A stretch of 64,000 nucleotides of DNA from Polytrichum commune. Lineage: Eukaryota; Streptophyta; Polytrichopsida; Polytrichales; Polytrichaceae. Positions 48,180 through 59,761 of this stretch are shown here, one piece after another. The notes under the pieces are model-generated. The model did no database searches and had not been told where the DNA came from. It saw only the letters and a list, made by a program, of their open reading frames with translations. The position numbers and the translations under genes are program-made. The stretch covers positions 6,388,501-6,452,500 of the forward strand of contig OX485808.1 in assembly GCA_950295325.1 (NCBI GenBank), read 5' to 3'. Each line of letters opens with the position of its first letter. The first letter of the stretch is position 1.

Positions 48180-49303
48180 TCTCTCTCATTGTGCAATCTC
48201 AAAGTCTTGTAGGACAATTTTTGAACTCTCTATACAATGGAGTTTGGGCAACTATACGGCGATAACCTCAAATGTTGATGTGATAGCCGTGTTGCAAGAG
48301 GTATTGAAAGAGGCCCATGCTTTGTTCCGGCCTTTGAACATGGTTTCAAGCACACAACGCCTAGCCAAAAAACAAAAAAACAAAAATGGTATGAGAAGCA
48401 GTGGCTAGTGGAGAAAGCGGATCCAACAAGTTTTGCTTACAAACCTACTGCTAGGCCGGTGTCAGGAGAGGATGGGGACTCCAACATATTGAGGAACCGG
48501 TTACATACAAAATTTGTGACGTCAATGGATTTTGTATATTCACCCCAAATGGAAGATTGATGGGTTGCAGCTATCCACCTTGGTAGAAGAAGAGACTCGT
48601 GATGTCAGAACGGACCTACTTAATCAGACGGAGGATCAAGTGACCTTGGTACAAGGAGCCGAAAAGATTTTGCCAACCGTAGAAGTTGATGGGCATTCTA
48701 TTTACAAGTCAACACTTGTTTTGCAACTTAATGGTAATACCTTTCTATCCAAAGATAGATTAGCGAGAATTAAGCATAGCATTCAATTCAACAACCATGA
48801 TAATTGTCTCCAAGCAAGATCTTCATGTGGATCAAGTTTGTTACCTATAGGATCTCATTGTGGGGTGCATTTTGTCCAACTGAGCACGACGAGGGTATTG
48901 TCAACTGTAAAATCCGTTGTCAAACAAAAAAAGACGTATAACAACTGTTGTTAAAGTTGAAAATGCTACTAACATATTGAACGGAAGAGATGCCAATTCA
49001 TGGTGGGTGGGTAGGGTGTAGGCTATGCGGAGGCGCAATGGGAAACAATTTGGGGTATTAAGGCATGCGGTTGACCTACTTGCTCGAACGGAGGAATTAG
49101 GGAGGAGAAATCCTAACAATCCCCACATCGAAGTAATGTTGCAATATTACAGAAAACATCTAGGCCGTAATAAATTTAAGTATGATTACAAGGCTACCAA
49201 ATGGATTGGTGAAAATTACACAATATTTATTGTAACCATGAGCCACAATTCTACAAATGAAGTGTATACTCTAGATAGGAATGATTCTAAGGTTGTGTTG
49301 TGA
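48180..49303 (+). pseudogene. Relic ORF of a repeated, unrecognised gene family
   Basis: Conceptual reading frames continue one another across frameshifts: about 48230-48550, 48532-48870 (contains VDGHSIYKSTLVLQLNG) and 48880-49303 (contains KWIGENYTIFIVTMSHN, ends TGA). The first part recurs at 63650-63810, where FGQLY and VARGIERG motifs are kept. The copies suggest a decayed mobile-element or multigene-family protein of roughly 350 residues. I recognise no domain, and frameshift positions are approximate. Confidence 0.45.
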
Positions 49304-50862
49304 TCCGTACGGTATTCTAGGCCTACTCCGTTCCATCTAAAGATTTCGCGTGTCTTGTAGATGGTGGGGGGGGGGGGGGAACAAGACCCCTTTTCAAGAG
49401 ATATTGGCGGATATTGACCTGGTCCCAAGCTTGGGCTTGCCAGTTTTCAACCAGCCCTAAGGGCATCAACTCGGGCACAAAAGATATCAACCAACCCCGA
49501 GGTATCAATCTGGTACAAAAGATATCGGTACAAAATATCTACCACATAGAAGATGTAAATGAAGATAAAGGGAATTGATCTCTTCTTGAACTAGATTATA
49601 AAGGGGCATTCCTCATCTTCGTAAAAGTCATAACAGATTTGGTCATCTAGGAAGGTGGGCACATGTGAGGCGCCATCTCCTCCTATATTAAAGTTAGGAT
49701 CAATGTAGAGTTAGGATTAATGTTAGCACACCTTGAGAATAGTTGCATTACAAAGTTGGTGAGTGGAGTTGGGTACTTTAGAGACATTAAGGAAATTATT
49801 GAGAGAAAGAAAAAAGTAAAGAATCTCGGAATGAGAATGTATAAGGTTGCATGCAAGGACGCTTGATAATTGAACACATATATCTTCCTAAATCAATGTC
49901 GGTATGAGTCTAGAGTTGTCAAATGCTCAACATGAACCAAATTAAAATAAAATCCTGACGTATTTATTTCATTACGATATCATTCTTCATTCTATAATGA
50001 TACTTGAACCTACATTATTTAAGACTCAAAATTGTGATTGATTGCCTTGGGAATTCAAATACAACAAGTCGTATGAACATAAAAGGTGCTATGACATTAT
50101 ATTTATTATGATGAAATTGAGTATATGATGATATTGACAAAACTATTTATTATATTTTTCCTTTCTAAAAGTAGATTGTAACTATTACATCTAAACTTTC
50201 ATAGAATTAAGAGATGTACTAAAATAGAATGTAATGAATGTAGAGTATGTCTATTTATAACTCAACTATCATAATTTAAGGTGTCATACTAAAAATAGAA
50301 TGCAATCCATTTACAACTGAGAATGTCATACAATTGTTGTGATTGTGCTGAAAATAAACCGTATCACATATAGTTGCAATTACAAAATACTAAATGTGAA
50401 TAGTATGAGAAGGAGGCTATCTTATAAGGAGGATTGATAACATAAGAGAAAATAGTAAGTTCGAGAGAATGACTCAAGGATATAACCACATGTGGGGTGG
50501 GCTATCCAAAGCATGACTATATCAATTCTCCAAAAAGTGTATCTTAGTTCTATAAATTGGAAGTATTAAAATTAGTTCTCTTTCTACTCCCTTTAATGAG
50601 CATAAATACATTTCTCTCATGATACTTAAAATAAAATGTTGTGGTTTTAGAAAAATCTAGTAACGAGTAGATATTTTCTGTTTTGGTCATATATGTTGAT
50701 GCTCATGGTTGTATATACATACCTCCACCTTATTATCACCAATACTACTTGTCTTGCTCACAACAAATTGCAAACTACTTCAAGGCTTCATGTGGGATGA
50801 ATGAGAGGTACACTATTATGAAATAATTTGCTCTCACCTTTGGTTTCCAAGCAATACGTCAT

Positions 50863-50883
50863 TCATATATATATATATATATA
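50863..50883. repeat. (TA)n microsatellite
   Basis: About ten uninterrupted AT dinucleotides. Confidence 0.9.
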
Positions 50884-51636
50884 TTGAATGATGCAGTGAA
50901 CAAGTCCATGTCAAGCGCATGCCATTCTATTGTTTACATGGGATGGGGGTTGCCCTATTTAGTCGTGTTGTGTGCCCCAATGGCACTAAATACTAGGTAG
51001 GTTAACAAATCGTGTGGTAACACCTCACCAAACATATGGCAATCTAGGTTGGGTAATTTTGTGAGGTTACATACCTCGATCTCATCTCCATGTACTCCGT
51101 CTACTCTTACGTGCAACTAGAATCCTTGCTCTTGGCCTTGTTTATCGGATTATTTGAGCCGATTGGCATGCACGAGACAAGGCAAGGAAGAGCGCTCATT
51201 GTGGACGCAAGGACAAGGTGAGGTGGCCACATATAATACATAAAGCTCGAGCCTCTCGACTGACAATGTCCTCGCCCCATCATCCATCCCCCCATCCTCC
51301 CTTTCATTCATCCATGGTTACTTGTTCTCCCCGACACAAACTCATCCATGCAGCTCATCCATTGGTCTATCCTACCGCCGGGGCACACAAAACACTGGCA
51401 CCCTTCACCCGATGTAACAAGCCCGGGGACTTCATTCTGGCACATTTCACAATATGTGTGGGGCAAGGCATGCTGGGGCCACAAATGAAGAAATCCCTCG
51501 CATACAAGCAATTTCTCATCCATCCAAGTTTGCAATTGACAGGTTTGTGACGATTCATTTCAAATGACTCTCACTAGACTAATCCGGGTTCTTCAAGGGT
51601 AATTCTTGTCTCAAATCGATTAAAATGCGATTTCAT

Positions 51637-51680
51637 GATGGATGGATAGATGGATGAATAGATGGATGAATGGATGGATG
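51637..51680. repeat. GATG/GATA tetranucleotide repeat
   Basis: About 11 units mixing GATG, GATA and GAAT. Confidence 0.9.
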
Positions 51681-51935
51681 CACAGTGAGGGGAACGGAAG
51701 GGAGCTATGGAGTGTGAATGATTTTCTCATTCATGCTAGATGGATGAGACCCTTGCATTTGTTTGTGGTGATTCCCTCTTGCCAATAAAAGGGACACTTG
51801 TATGAGAAGATTTTCTCTCGCCTCTGTCCATAGCCCCCACAAGGTTTGCCCCGCACATCAACATGCATGAGGGGATTACCGTTGAGGACTCTCTATTCCC
51901 ACACAAAATCAATATTCCCCCCTCATAACTTGCCA

Positions 51936-52247
51936 CGTGTCATGCTCACATTCACCAAGACCCACTTATATCCCATGTGGAAACTAGTTAGTACCAGCAC
52001 TTGTGAATATGCAACAGAGAGCCCTCTACAGAAACCTCACGGGCTTGTAGTACGAGCTTCGACACACAGAGGGCTCAAGGGGCATGATGTTGGAGTGGTC
52101 TTTAGGTATACAACGGACAACGTGGTGGTGGGGATGGGTGGCTTTTCCCAACATTTCCCATTGTTTCCGGAAGGTGGGGGGACTAACAGTAGAATGATGG
52201 GTCATATGCACGGATGGAAAAGGTCAGGATGGCATGGGCCTATACTA
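51936..52247. repeat. Dispersed repeat R1, uninterrupted copy
   Basis: Matches 6717-6939 plus 8374-8467 and so shows the empty site of the solo LTR there. A 135-codon ORF (51846-52253) spans it but is not conserved in the other copy. I do not call it a gene. Confidence 0.8.
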
Positions 52248-52690
52248 CGCTAAATATTGTATGTAGTGTCCAATGATCGGGGAGATTTTGGGCATAATCG
52301 GTCGAGATCCTAGTGTTTGCAAGTCCAACCGGTTGCATGTTGACATCCTTCGGTTTTCCTTTATTAAATTGGGGTATATTCTATAAATTCCTCTAAAATG
52401 ATCGATGATGATTGGTAACTTTCCTGCAATCTTGAACTTCAACCAGTTAGTTCTCAAACTCAACCGGTTCATTTGTAACTAACTGCCGGTTCTCCCCGAT
52501 CATAGGTAGTGTCACTTGCTAGATGGAGTTACAATATGCTATATCTTTTTGCTTTTAATGTAATGTTTTAACCAAGGAAAGTTATAATGTCCAAACAAAC
52601 AATTCGACCTTTGTCGAAAAAGAAAGAATATATGCAACAAAGAATTTTGGCATTCCAAATAGCAAGTGTGATCAAATACAATGTTTAGTG
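52246..52690. mobile_element. TA-target MITE subfamily B, interrupted by a hAT-type MITE
   Basis: Left terminus CGCTAAATATTGTATGTAG after TA at 52246-52247. The right terminus ends at 52690, where the expected TA reads AA. Without the 243-bp nested insertion it is about 200 bp, like its relatives. The matching element at 8468 is uninterrupted at this point. Confidence 0.8.
52263..52513. mobile_element. hAT-type MITE copy 1 (52271-52505), 8-bp TSD
   Basis: TIR C(A/T)ATGATCGGGGAG. Flanking GTAGTGTC at 52263-52270 and 52506-52513. The empty site is visible at 8475-8482 (GTAATGTC). 235 bp, noncoding, with AACCGGTT-type internal palindromes. Confidence 0.9.
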
Positions 52691-52904
52691 AAGTCAATAC
52701 GATACAATATATGTAATTTAATGAAAGGCCTTCTGTAGCTGAATGTTTCTATTACAATACTAGCTGCATAACATTACTCATCACCCACTGATCAAAGAGT
52801 GGGTGTTGAGTAATGTTATGTGAATTATTGGTTTGTGTGGTGGGTATTACCAGACACGAGATGTTTGTGCACCCAAGTCAATCATCTTAGCACCTACTTA
52901 CATT

Positions 52905-53345
52905 AGGTGCTCACCCAAAACGAACCATACATATACCTAGGAATACACCTAACCCCATCATTAAAATGGAACTTACAAAAGGAAACAACACTCAAGAAGG
53001 TCAAACAACAAAGCCAACTACTAACCAACTCACCGGCTAGCCCACACAAAAAATTAAAATTTTAAACATTGTTATCAAGCCCCGAATCGCATATGCCTAC
53101 TACGCTGTTTCATTCTCCAAACCAGAAACTAGACAAGATCATCAGTTAACTAACCAAGGAAATATGCAATATACCCAAAAGCACTGCCAACATCCTCATC
53201 CACCTCCCCCATGAAAACTTCGGCATTAATGTAACCTCGTTTCTACCAGACTACATACGCTGCATAGGACAACAATTAATACATGCCCTTTATGACCCAC
53301 GACAATTAGGCATCATCTACCAAGGACTAGCCAAACACACACTAC
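52905..53345 (+). pseudogene. LINE fragment 1: C-terminal part of reverse transcriptase
   Basis: Translation with a few frame changes gives YLGIHLTPSLKW, then VIKPRIAYAYYAVSF, then GINVTSFLPDYIRC and DPRQLGIIYQGL. YLGI...W followed by KPRI.Y is the usual region after the polymerase core of LINE-type reverse transcriptases. The catalytic YxDD segment is not in the window on this side. The reading stops at 53345, where unrelated AT-rich DNA begins. Confidence 0.7.
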
Positions 53346-53559
53346 AAGAGAAACAATGGTTTTTAGTACAGTGTTTTAGCACGCATGTGCTAATTGGACC
53401 AACACTTCATTAAAAAAAAAAATCGACATGTTTCTAGTATAAGTGTTGGAAAATAGTCATTATTAACACATTGATGCCCCGATAGTATTTATAGGATGAC
53501 TCACATCAACATCAAACAATTTGCCCAATAGATTGTGTGAAATTTGGTCGGTAATTTTT

Positions 53560-54150
53560 AAGGCGTATGTGGAAAATCACGTACACAGTAAACGATAGAT
53601 AGTTTCCAGTATATAATAAATAAAAGACCGTTAATAGTAAAATAATATACTATAAATAGTAACTAAGAATAGTACACCATTAATAGAAATAAAATAATAT
53701 CATAATATCATAAATAGTAGATAATATACTATATACAATAGATAAAAATAACATATTGAAAGTTTAAAAATACTATTTAAAATATTTAAAATATAAATAA
53801 TAAACATCAGACCATTAATAGTAATAATATACTATAAATATTAAATATTAAATATCATACCATAAGTATTAAATAAAATACTATATAGAGTAGATAATAA
53901 TAACATACTAAAATAAATATATTATATACTATAAATATATTATATACTATACTATAAACATGGAATATTAGGCAGTACATAGTAAATATGATAATATAAA
54001 CTATAAATACGAGACATTTAATAGTAAATTATAGGATGTATACAACAAATACTATACTATAAATTATAAGCAATAAATAAGAGACAGTAAATAATTTATG
54101 CCGTATATAGTTGATATTATATTGTATACAATAAATAAAAAATGAAGAGT
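53560..54150. repeat. AT-rich degenerate repeat (TACTATAAATAGTA-like)
   Basis: About 600 bp, roughly 80 percent AT, with ACTATAAATA and AATAGTA(A) motifs and their complements repeating irregularly. TACTATAAATAGTA is itself a palindrome. It sits within the interrupted LINE. Confidence 0.7.
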
Positions 54151-54195
54151 AACTTGGGGCCTCTATATACAAATGTTTTAAATACATCTAATGTA

Positions 54196-54290
54196 TCATG
54201 CGCGGAGTGGTGGCTTAGTGGCTAAGGCCTCTATGTGGGAGCTAAGAGGTTCAAGGATCAAACCCCTTGGCCCCCGCCCTAGGCTTAGCC
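54196..54290 (+). repeat. tRNA-like SINE remnant (weak)
   Basis: TGGCTTAGTGGC matches the Pol III A box, and GGTTCAAGGATC about 40 bp downstream weakly resembles a B box. The segment is split by the pogo-like element, after which similar sequence resumes at 55208. It does not fold as a tRNA to my eye. Confidence 0.35.
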
Positions 54291-55207
54291 TACAGTCCAC
54301 CCTCTATAAGTGTTAACAATTGGGAGTGGTAATATTGTTAACACTTATAGAGTGTTAACACTTATAGAAATATAGAGTTTAACAAATCAAAACATAACAC
54401 GTATAAATGTAACACAAGTAAAATATTGTTATAATACCAAATGAAGTTCCAAAATACAATTGAGGAGTCTCACTCCTCCATTTACACTCCTCTAGGATGG
54501 AAGAAGGCATCTATAGAGGTCTGTTGGAGCTGATTCACATGTAGGTGATCAATCTCTTTCTCAAACTTTTCTAATTTCTTGACCAAATGCATAACATCAG
54601 TAGACCTCTGCTCAAGATAATGACGTAAAGTTTGAAGTGAAGACAGCACATCCTTGTAACACACAAGGGCTATAGGTTCAGATGCAAGAGTTTCAGTGTC
54701 ATCCTCCTCCTCAACAAAGGAATATGGGTTGAACATCTCCATCAATTCCTCATTGGATGGTTGGTAAGGATTATTCAAGTCAAATTCTCCTCAATAGCTT
54801 TCTAATGGTATGTGATTTGCCCTACAAGTCTGAAATTCGAAAACAACATTCTCAGAAATTCGAACGCTAGTAGACTGGCTCAACCTGCTAGGGTAAAGTG
54901 AGTTGACGAAGGAGGGACTTGCAGTCAATATCCTAAACCCTAATAATTTCTAAATGGGGGGTATGTTACAGTATGTTACAGTATATTACATGTGCTATGT
55001 TACAATATATTGTATTGTATGGTATTATATAGTATAATAATAAGTTAACAGATATAGAGGGCAAAATTACAAAGAGGGGAGTAGCCAATCAGTTAACACT
55101 TAACACTTAACGTTATTGTAGTCTTCCCAAGTAGGGAGTAGAAAAAATGTTAACACTTATGAAATTTTAACACTTATAGAGGTAACACTTATAGAGGGTG
55201 GACTGTA
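54291..55207. mobile_element. pogo/Tigger-like deletion derivative (54293-55205)
   Basis: TIR CAGTCCACCCTCTATAAGTG at the left and its exact inverse at the right, followed inward by TTAACA motifs. TA lies at 54291-54292 and 55206-55207. CAGT termini with TA targets are typical of pogo elements. It keeps the end of a transposase gene on the minus strand but lacks the DDE catalytic core. Confidence 0.88.
54482..54778 (-). pseudogene. C-terminal fragment of a pogo/Tigger transposase with PIP box
   Basis: About 98 codons ending shortly after QTSIDAFF. The preceding helix (LSSLQTLRHYLEQR) and acidic linker (FVEEEDD) match the usual tail of Tigger-type transposases after the DDE domain. QTSIDAFF fits the PCNA-interacting consensus Q-x-x-I-x-x-F-F, a motif reported in pogo transposase. 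In-frame sequence continues upstream (TCRANHIP, LNNPYQPSNEE) past one stop, so the annotated start is not a real initiation site. Confidence 0.75.
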
Positions 55208-55559
55208 CTAGGTAAGTGGCTAGGGACTTAGAACTATAGGTGCTTATAGATGGCAAGGCTCGGGAGGTGAGGATTGGACTTACTAATGATGGATATCTCT
55301 TTTAAAAAATTGGTGTACGCATTATTCAGCATATCAACCAATGATAGCCCTACACATGCATGCACGTTTTAACGTTAAGTAATAATTTAGTGTGGAGCCC
55401 GTAAAACAATTAGTATATTCAGACATCATAAGCAATGGTCCTAAACATATGTCCAAAGCAACGATCCATGGGGGTGTAGGGCATGGTCCTCCAAAACATG
55501 TCGTAGACAACACAATTTCTAGTAATATATGTTATTAAGTCACGTCTTTGTTTACTTCA

Positions 55560-56411
55560 ATACATGTCATGTTACATGTCTAGATTGTACACAATCTCTA
55601 GTAGTGACATAGTGGACAAATACGGAGGCTTACTTTACCTCCCTAAATTCAAACAACAAGCGTGTATACGATCACCCATAGCCAAAACACTATTTCTTCT
55701 AGAAAGAGAATATGAAATACTCGTCACCACTGTGATTCGCGCATTCCCCATTAAAAAACCCCACTAGAAAAAGCATGGAGAACCAACACAAATTACGACA
55801 ATCGGACGGAAAACTCCAAAACCAAAACCCAAAAATACCTAGACAAACTATACATGTCTGGCATCACCACACTACCACACTACCACAAATCTAAATCCCA
55901 GATACTAAAGCCATACTCACACTAAAAGAATTCCAAACCACATGCAAGCACATACGTAAAACTATCAAAGAAGCCGTTCAACAAGCCTCAATAGTATTCC
56001 CTATCCCACCAACACCCACAACACAAATAAACCACCCTTAACATGCACAACAGACACCCCCACAAAATACACATACATAAGACGCCCCCCCTCCCCCACA
56101 AGCAGCATTAGGACAAACATTCCAAACCATAATCGATGAAAAAATCAATACCAAAAGAGACAAATGGGGAGCACAAGCAATCCAAAGAATGTACATATGC
56201 CAATGGCAATTACCACAAGGGACCACACAATAATGGCACAAAGAAGAAGAACTACCACACCCGGATAGTATACTATTGGAACATAATATACTATGCATAA
56301 CATAATACCACAAAAAACAAATAGAACAGAAAATGATCCAAACATACGCTAATCTCATCAACCACACCCAATCAAAGGACAACAAATATATACACCCCCC
56401 CTTAAAAATCA
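55560..56411 (+). pseudogene. LINE fragment 2: region between RT and the methyltransferase-like domain
   Basis: Readable pieces include DKYGGLLYLPKFKQQACIRS and LEREYEIL near 55610-55720, then heavily frameshifted, Thr/Pro/Asn-rich sequence with C-rich codon use like fragment 3. The fragment ends exactly at the 5-bp target of solo LTR 3. Confidence 0.5.
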
Positions 56412-58006
56412 CCAAATGTGAACCCAAAATGGTGCCCACATGTGTTCTTAACCCTTTGAAACTATTAGAAGTTATGTTTTAATATTTTATGATTATTCAC
56501 AAAAATATAAAAAGAGTGAGGCTTGAGTGAAGTTATGTTTAGGCCTTAGGCTCATGTGGAGTGGTTGATTAGAAGTTTAGCGGTGTGAAGAAAGTTCCTT
56601 AGTTAGGTGAGCATAGTGTGTGGTGAACCAAGGGTAGCTCCTTGAGTTAAATGTTTGAATTAGGATCTATGTTGTTGGTTTAAGAGTTGAAGGCTTAAAG
56701 GATAGGATGAGAGCCTACAAAGTAGGAAGGGATCAAAAGGTTTATCTTGAGCCTTGGGGGTGCTCACCTCCTTCCTTTCACCTCACTATATAACCCTCAC
56801 TCTCCCCTCTCTCTCTCCCTCTTTCCTTCGTGCTCCTTGGCACCCCATGTGTTATAAGTGTGGGTGTGTGGGAAGCAAAAGAGGAGCACGTGTGTGTGCA
56901 AGGTTTCAAGGTGAAGAACCAAGACTAATTAGTCTTGAAGTTAGCTTCACATTGTTGGATGTAGTCTTGGATTTAAGGCACTTAGAAACAAGAGCTTAGC
57001 TCATAGTGTTCAATTTCTAGCATTTAGTGTTATAGTGTTTAGATTTATAGCGTTTAGACTCATGGTATCTAGATTTATGGCATTTAGATTTATGTTGGAT
57101 TATTAGTACTTGATTTTGTGGGTTTTAAGTTGGGTTAGGCCTAAGCTAGGTTTCGGCCTCTGCTACTGTTGTGGCCGAAGCCCTGTTACTGTTGTGGCCG
57201 AAGCCCTGCTACTGTGGGCCGAAGCTCTGCTACTGTGGTGGCCGAAGCCCTGCTACAGTTGTGGCCAAAGCTCTGTTACTGTTGTGGCCGAAGCCCTGCT
57301 ACTGTTGTGGCCGAAGCCCTGCTACTGTGGGCCGAAGCTCTGCTACTGTTGGCCGAAGCTCTGCTACTGTTGTGGCCGAAGCCCTACTACTGTGGGCCGA
57401 AGCTCTACTACTCTTGTGGCCGAAGCCCTGTTACTGTTGTGCCTAATCTGGGTTCGGCCAATTAAGTTACGACTAGTTTAAACTGGGTGCGCGGTTAGTC
57501 TAGTTAAGAGGCTAGTTAGTTAGGTCAGATAGTTAGACTAGATTGTTAAGCTAGTTGGGTCAAGCTAGTTGGTCAGTGGTCGCATTAAGGTGTGAACTTG
57601 TGAAAGAGTTGTGGGGAAATCATGGAAAAGAAGACGACGACAAGTTATAGAAGTGTTTTTTAACACTTGTATTAAAGACTAACGTGCCTCATGGAATCAA
57701 CACGCCAAAGCCTCAACGAGGTGTCATGCACTAGTGAAGAATCGTCAGCCAGGACCAAGCTCGCAAGGGGGAAATCCTTGAGGGCATGCGTGACAAAGGC
57801 GGTGGGGTGGACTCTTGAGAAAGCCAAGGATGTACCTATGCAAGAGGATCACATTAATAAAATGGCATGACCTGAAGTAAGTTGTGAGTCCATCAAGGTG
57901 GAACGTACATTTCATGTTACTACAAGTTTCATGCTACACATGTGATCTCCAAACCCATCACTCGGACTAGGACGCTTAAGGGTGGTGGGTTTGGCCTGAC
58001 ACCAAC
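56412..58006 (+). mobile_element. Solo LTR-like insertion 3 (56417-58001)
   Basis: Starts TGTGAACCC and ends GGCCTGACA. Flanks are CCAAA and CCAAC (4 of 5). A TATA-like TATAAAAAG lies at 56516-56524 and a CT-rich tract at 56790-56828. It is inserted in the LINE, whose sequence resumes directly after it, so it is younger than the LINE. Confidence 0.8.
57165..57445 (+). repeat. Minisatellite GTGGCCGAAGCCCTGCTACT
   Basis: About 12 units of 18-24 bp. The shorter ones lack part of GTTGTG. It lies within solo LTR 3 and is absent from solo LTRs 1 and 2. Confidence 0.85.
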
Positions 58007-58894
58007 CTCAAACTATCCACACAAGAGTGCAACCCTGACAAAGACATACATACAAACCAACCAACCATCCAAATACAAAACTCCGAAGCTAACATATACG
58101 ACCATAGAGGGAAATACATGGCCACCGTCACTACCAAACGTCTACAATGGCTACGGAATCAATTCTCCCATAATAACCTCACACACCTAAATAATTCCCT
58201 ACAACCCCCTCCCCAAAACTTTGAAACATAAATATTATGGCTTATACAAAGATACATAACTATACTCCCCAAGAAAAAACCAAAAAAAATACAACCAAAA
58301 AACCTACACCACACACTACACTTGGCAATTACTAAAATACTAATAGAATCCTTTAAAATGACACACTCGTACTACTCATCCCCACTCACATGCCCCCTAC
58401 AACTCACACAATACTACTCACCTCACAACCGGGACAACATTTTTGGCTCCATGGGACATGTGCAATCCTCCAAATGGCAAGGCATTGGCCTGGCATACCC
58501 CACAGACCACAACACAACTATAAAAGCCATCCAATGGGCCATCACAACAGCCAAAGAAGATACAAATATAATCACCATCCTCATAGTTAATCACAAAGAT
58601 TGGTCATCACAACAAATCCCACTAACCACAAATGTTGACATACACACAATGGCCACCATCCCCCCACATACCATACAATATAACCCCCCACCGGAATGGC
58701 CAAAATACTACCAATATATAGAATCATCGCTCACATCAATAATCTGCATACATAGCCAAGCAAACCTAACACCCAACCTACAAACTCCACACGAACTAGC
58801 ACACATATTAAAACACACCACTAACACACACATAGACACATATCTCATTAAAACCACAAAACCAAACTATCGCATTAAATTCTCAAACACATGA
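58007..58894 (+). pseudogene. LINE fragment 3a: PCIF1-like methyltransferase domain
   Basis: The open stretch 58322-58894 (190 codons) shows, in order, SPLTC (20-24), FGSMG (41-45), AYPTD (58-62) and ILIVNHKDW (86-94). This order and spacing resemble the methyltransferase core of PCIF1, which methylates adenosine in mRNA caps, where the third motif is NPPF. Here the Asn-Pro-Pro catalytic motif is replaced, so activity is unlikely in this copy. Context (RT before, RNase H after, same strand) says it belongs to the element's ORF. The homology rests on motif pattern from memory. Confidence 0.5.
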
Positions 58895-59761
58895 AAAAAT
58901 ACACCCAAAAATAATACCCCCACAACAATAAACATCCCCCCAATAACGCTACCAACCAAATACTATCACCGACAACCTCTCAAATATCACCCGCAACATT
59001 GCATATACACAAACGGGTCATTTATCCCCCCTTCTAAAAATTATGAAGGACAAATAAAAGGCAACATGGCAGGCTTTGGAATATATAGCCCCAACAATAA
59101 CACCCACATATCATAATGATTACCAGGATAGCAAACTATCCTAAGGGCATAACTAAACGCTATACTCATCGCCATCAAAACCATACAAAAATCTCAAATT
59201 GACACACACATATTCACATACAACCTTAACAACATATATTTAATCAATAATCACATACTACACCACCCTAATAAACTCTTTATAGCAGCCATAATACATC
59301 AAATATACTGGACCCCACATTTAATCCACATCCACAAAGTACGGGCCCACACGGGCATCATGGGAAATGAAATAGCTGATACATTAGCTAATGAGGGGAC
59401 GCTTAAGGAAAAACCATCAACCATATCCCACATACACCTAGCACATGCCTCACCCTACTGGCTAGGAAGCTGCCCAACATCCACACACAATGGAGCCATT
59501 AGAAACATACACAAATTCATAATAAAAGCACACGACAACCGCAAATTAGCAAATGCCCAAAACAAATTCCCATACATAGAAAAATGGCTAACTAACAAAC
59601 AAATAAATCAAAAACTCTCCAATCATTTTTGGAAAAATAAAGAAGTAACGGATGCCCAAATCACCCAAACACTAAAATTTACATATGCCCAATACATGGG
59701 CAGCCATAGGAAAAACATCTTTTGGCCCCTTAAATTCCAAAACCCCAATTGTACACTATGA
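58895..59761 (+). pseudogene. LINE fragment 3b: RNase H domain
   Basis: The translation gives IYTNGSF (usual YTDGS) near 58999, MAGFGIY, a RA-x-LNAIL segment after an in-frame stop, LNNIYLINN, and RAHTGIMGNEIADTLANEG at 59341-59397. The last is the RNase H signature HxGxxGNExAD. Several in-frame stops mark it as dead. The 133-codon open piece 59360-59761 is the end of this domain plus linker. Confidence 0.85.

Larger units (their letters stand above)
49304..51935. other. No gene recognised
   Basis: Contains a run of about 16 G at 49364-49379, a (TA)n tract at 50863-50883 and a GATG/GATA tetranucleotide tract at 51637-51680. Short ORFs are not supported. Confidence 0.5.

Noticed and set aside
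49216..49345. Second copy of the PCIF1-like motif on the minus strand (GVGLEYRTDHNTT against GIGLAYPTDHNTT)
   Set aside because: Similarity covers only about 19 residues and does not extend to SPLTC, FGSMG or NHKDW. The relic ORF on the plus strand explains the same bases. Possibly chance or a tiny fragment.
51846..52253. 135-codon ORF as a gene
   Set aside because: It lies over repeat R1. The other R1 copy does not keep the frame, and no motif is recognised.
54196..54290. Functional tRNA gene
   Set aside because: A good A box but a poor B box, and no acceptor-stem pairing seen. Split by the pogo insertion. Listed only as a weak SINE remnant.
57110..57481. Cys/Trp-rich ORF as a protein
   Set aside because: Translation of a minisatellite inside an LTR, open in three frames alike.
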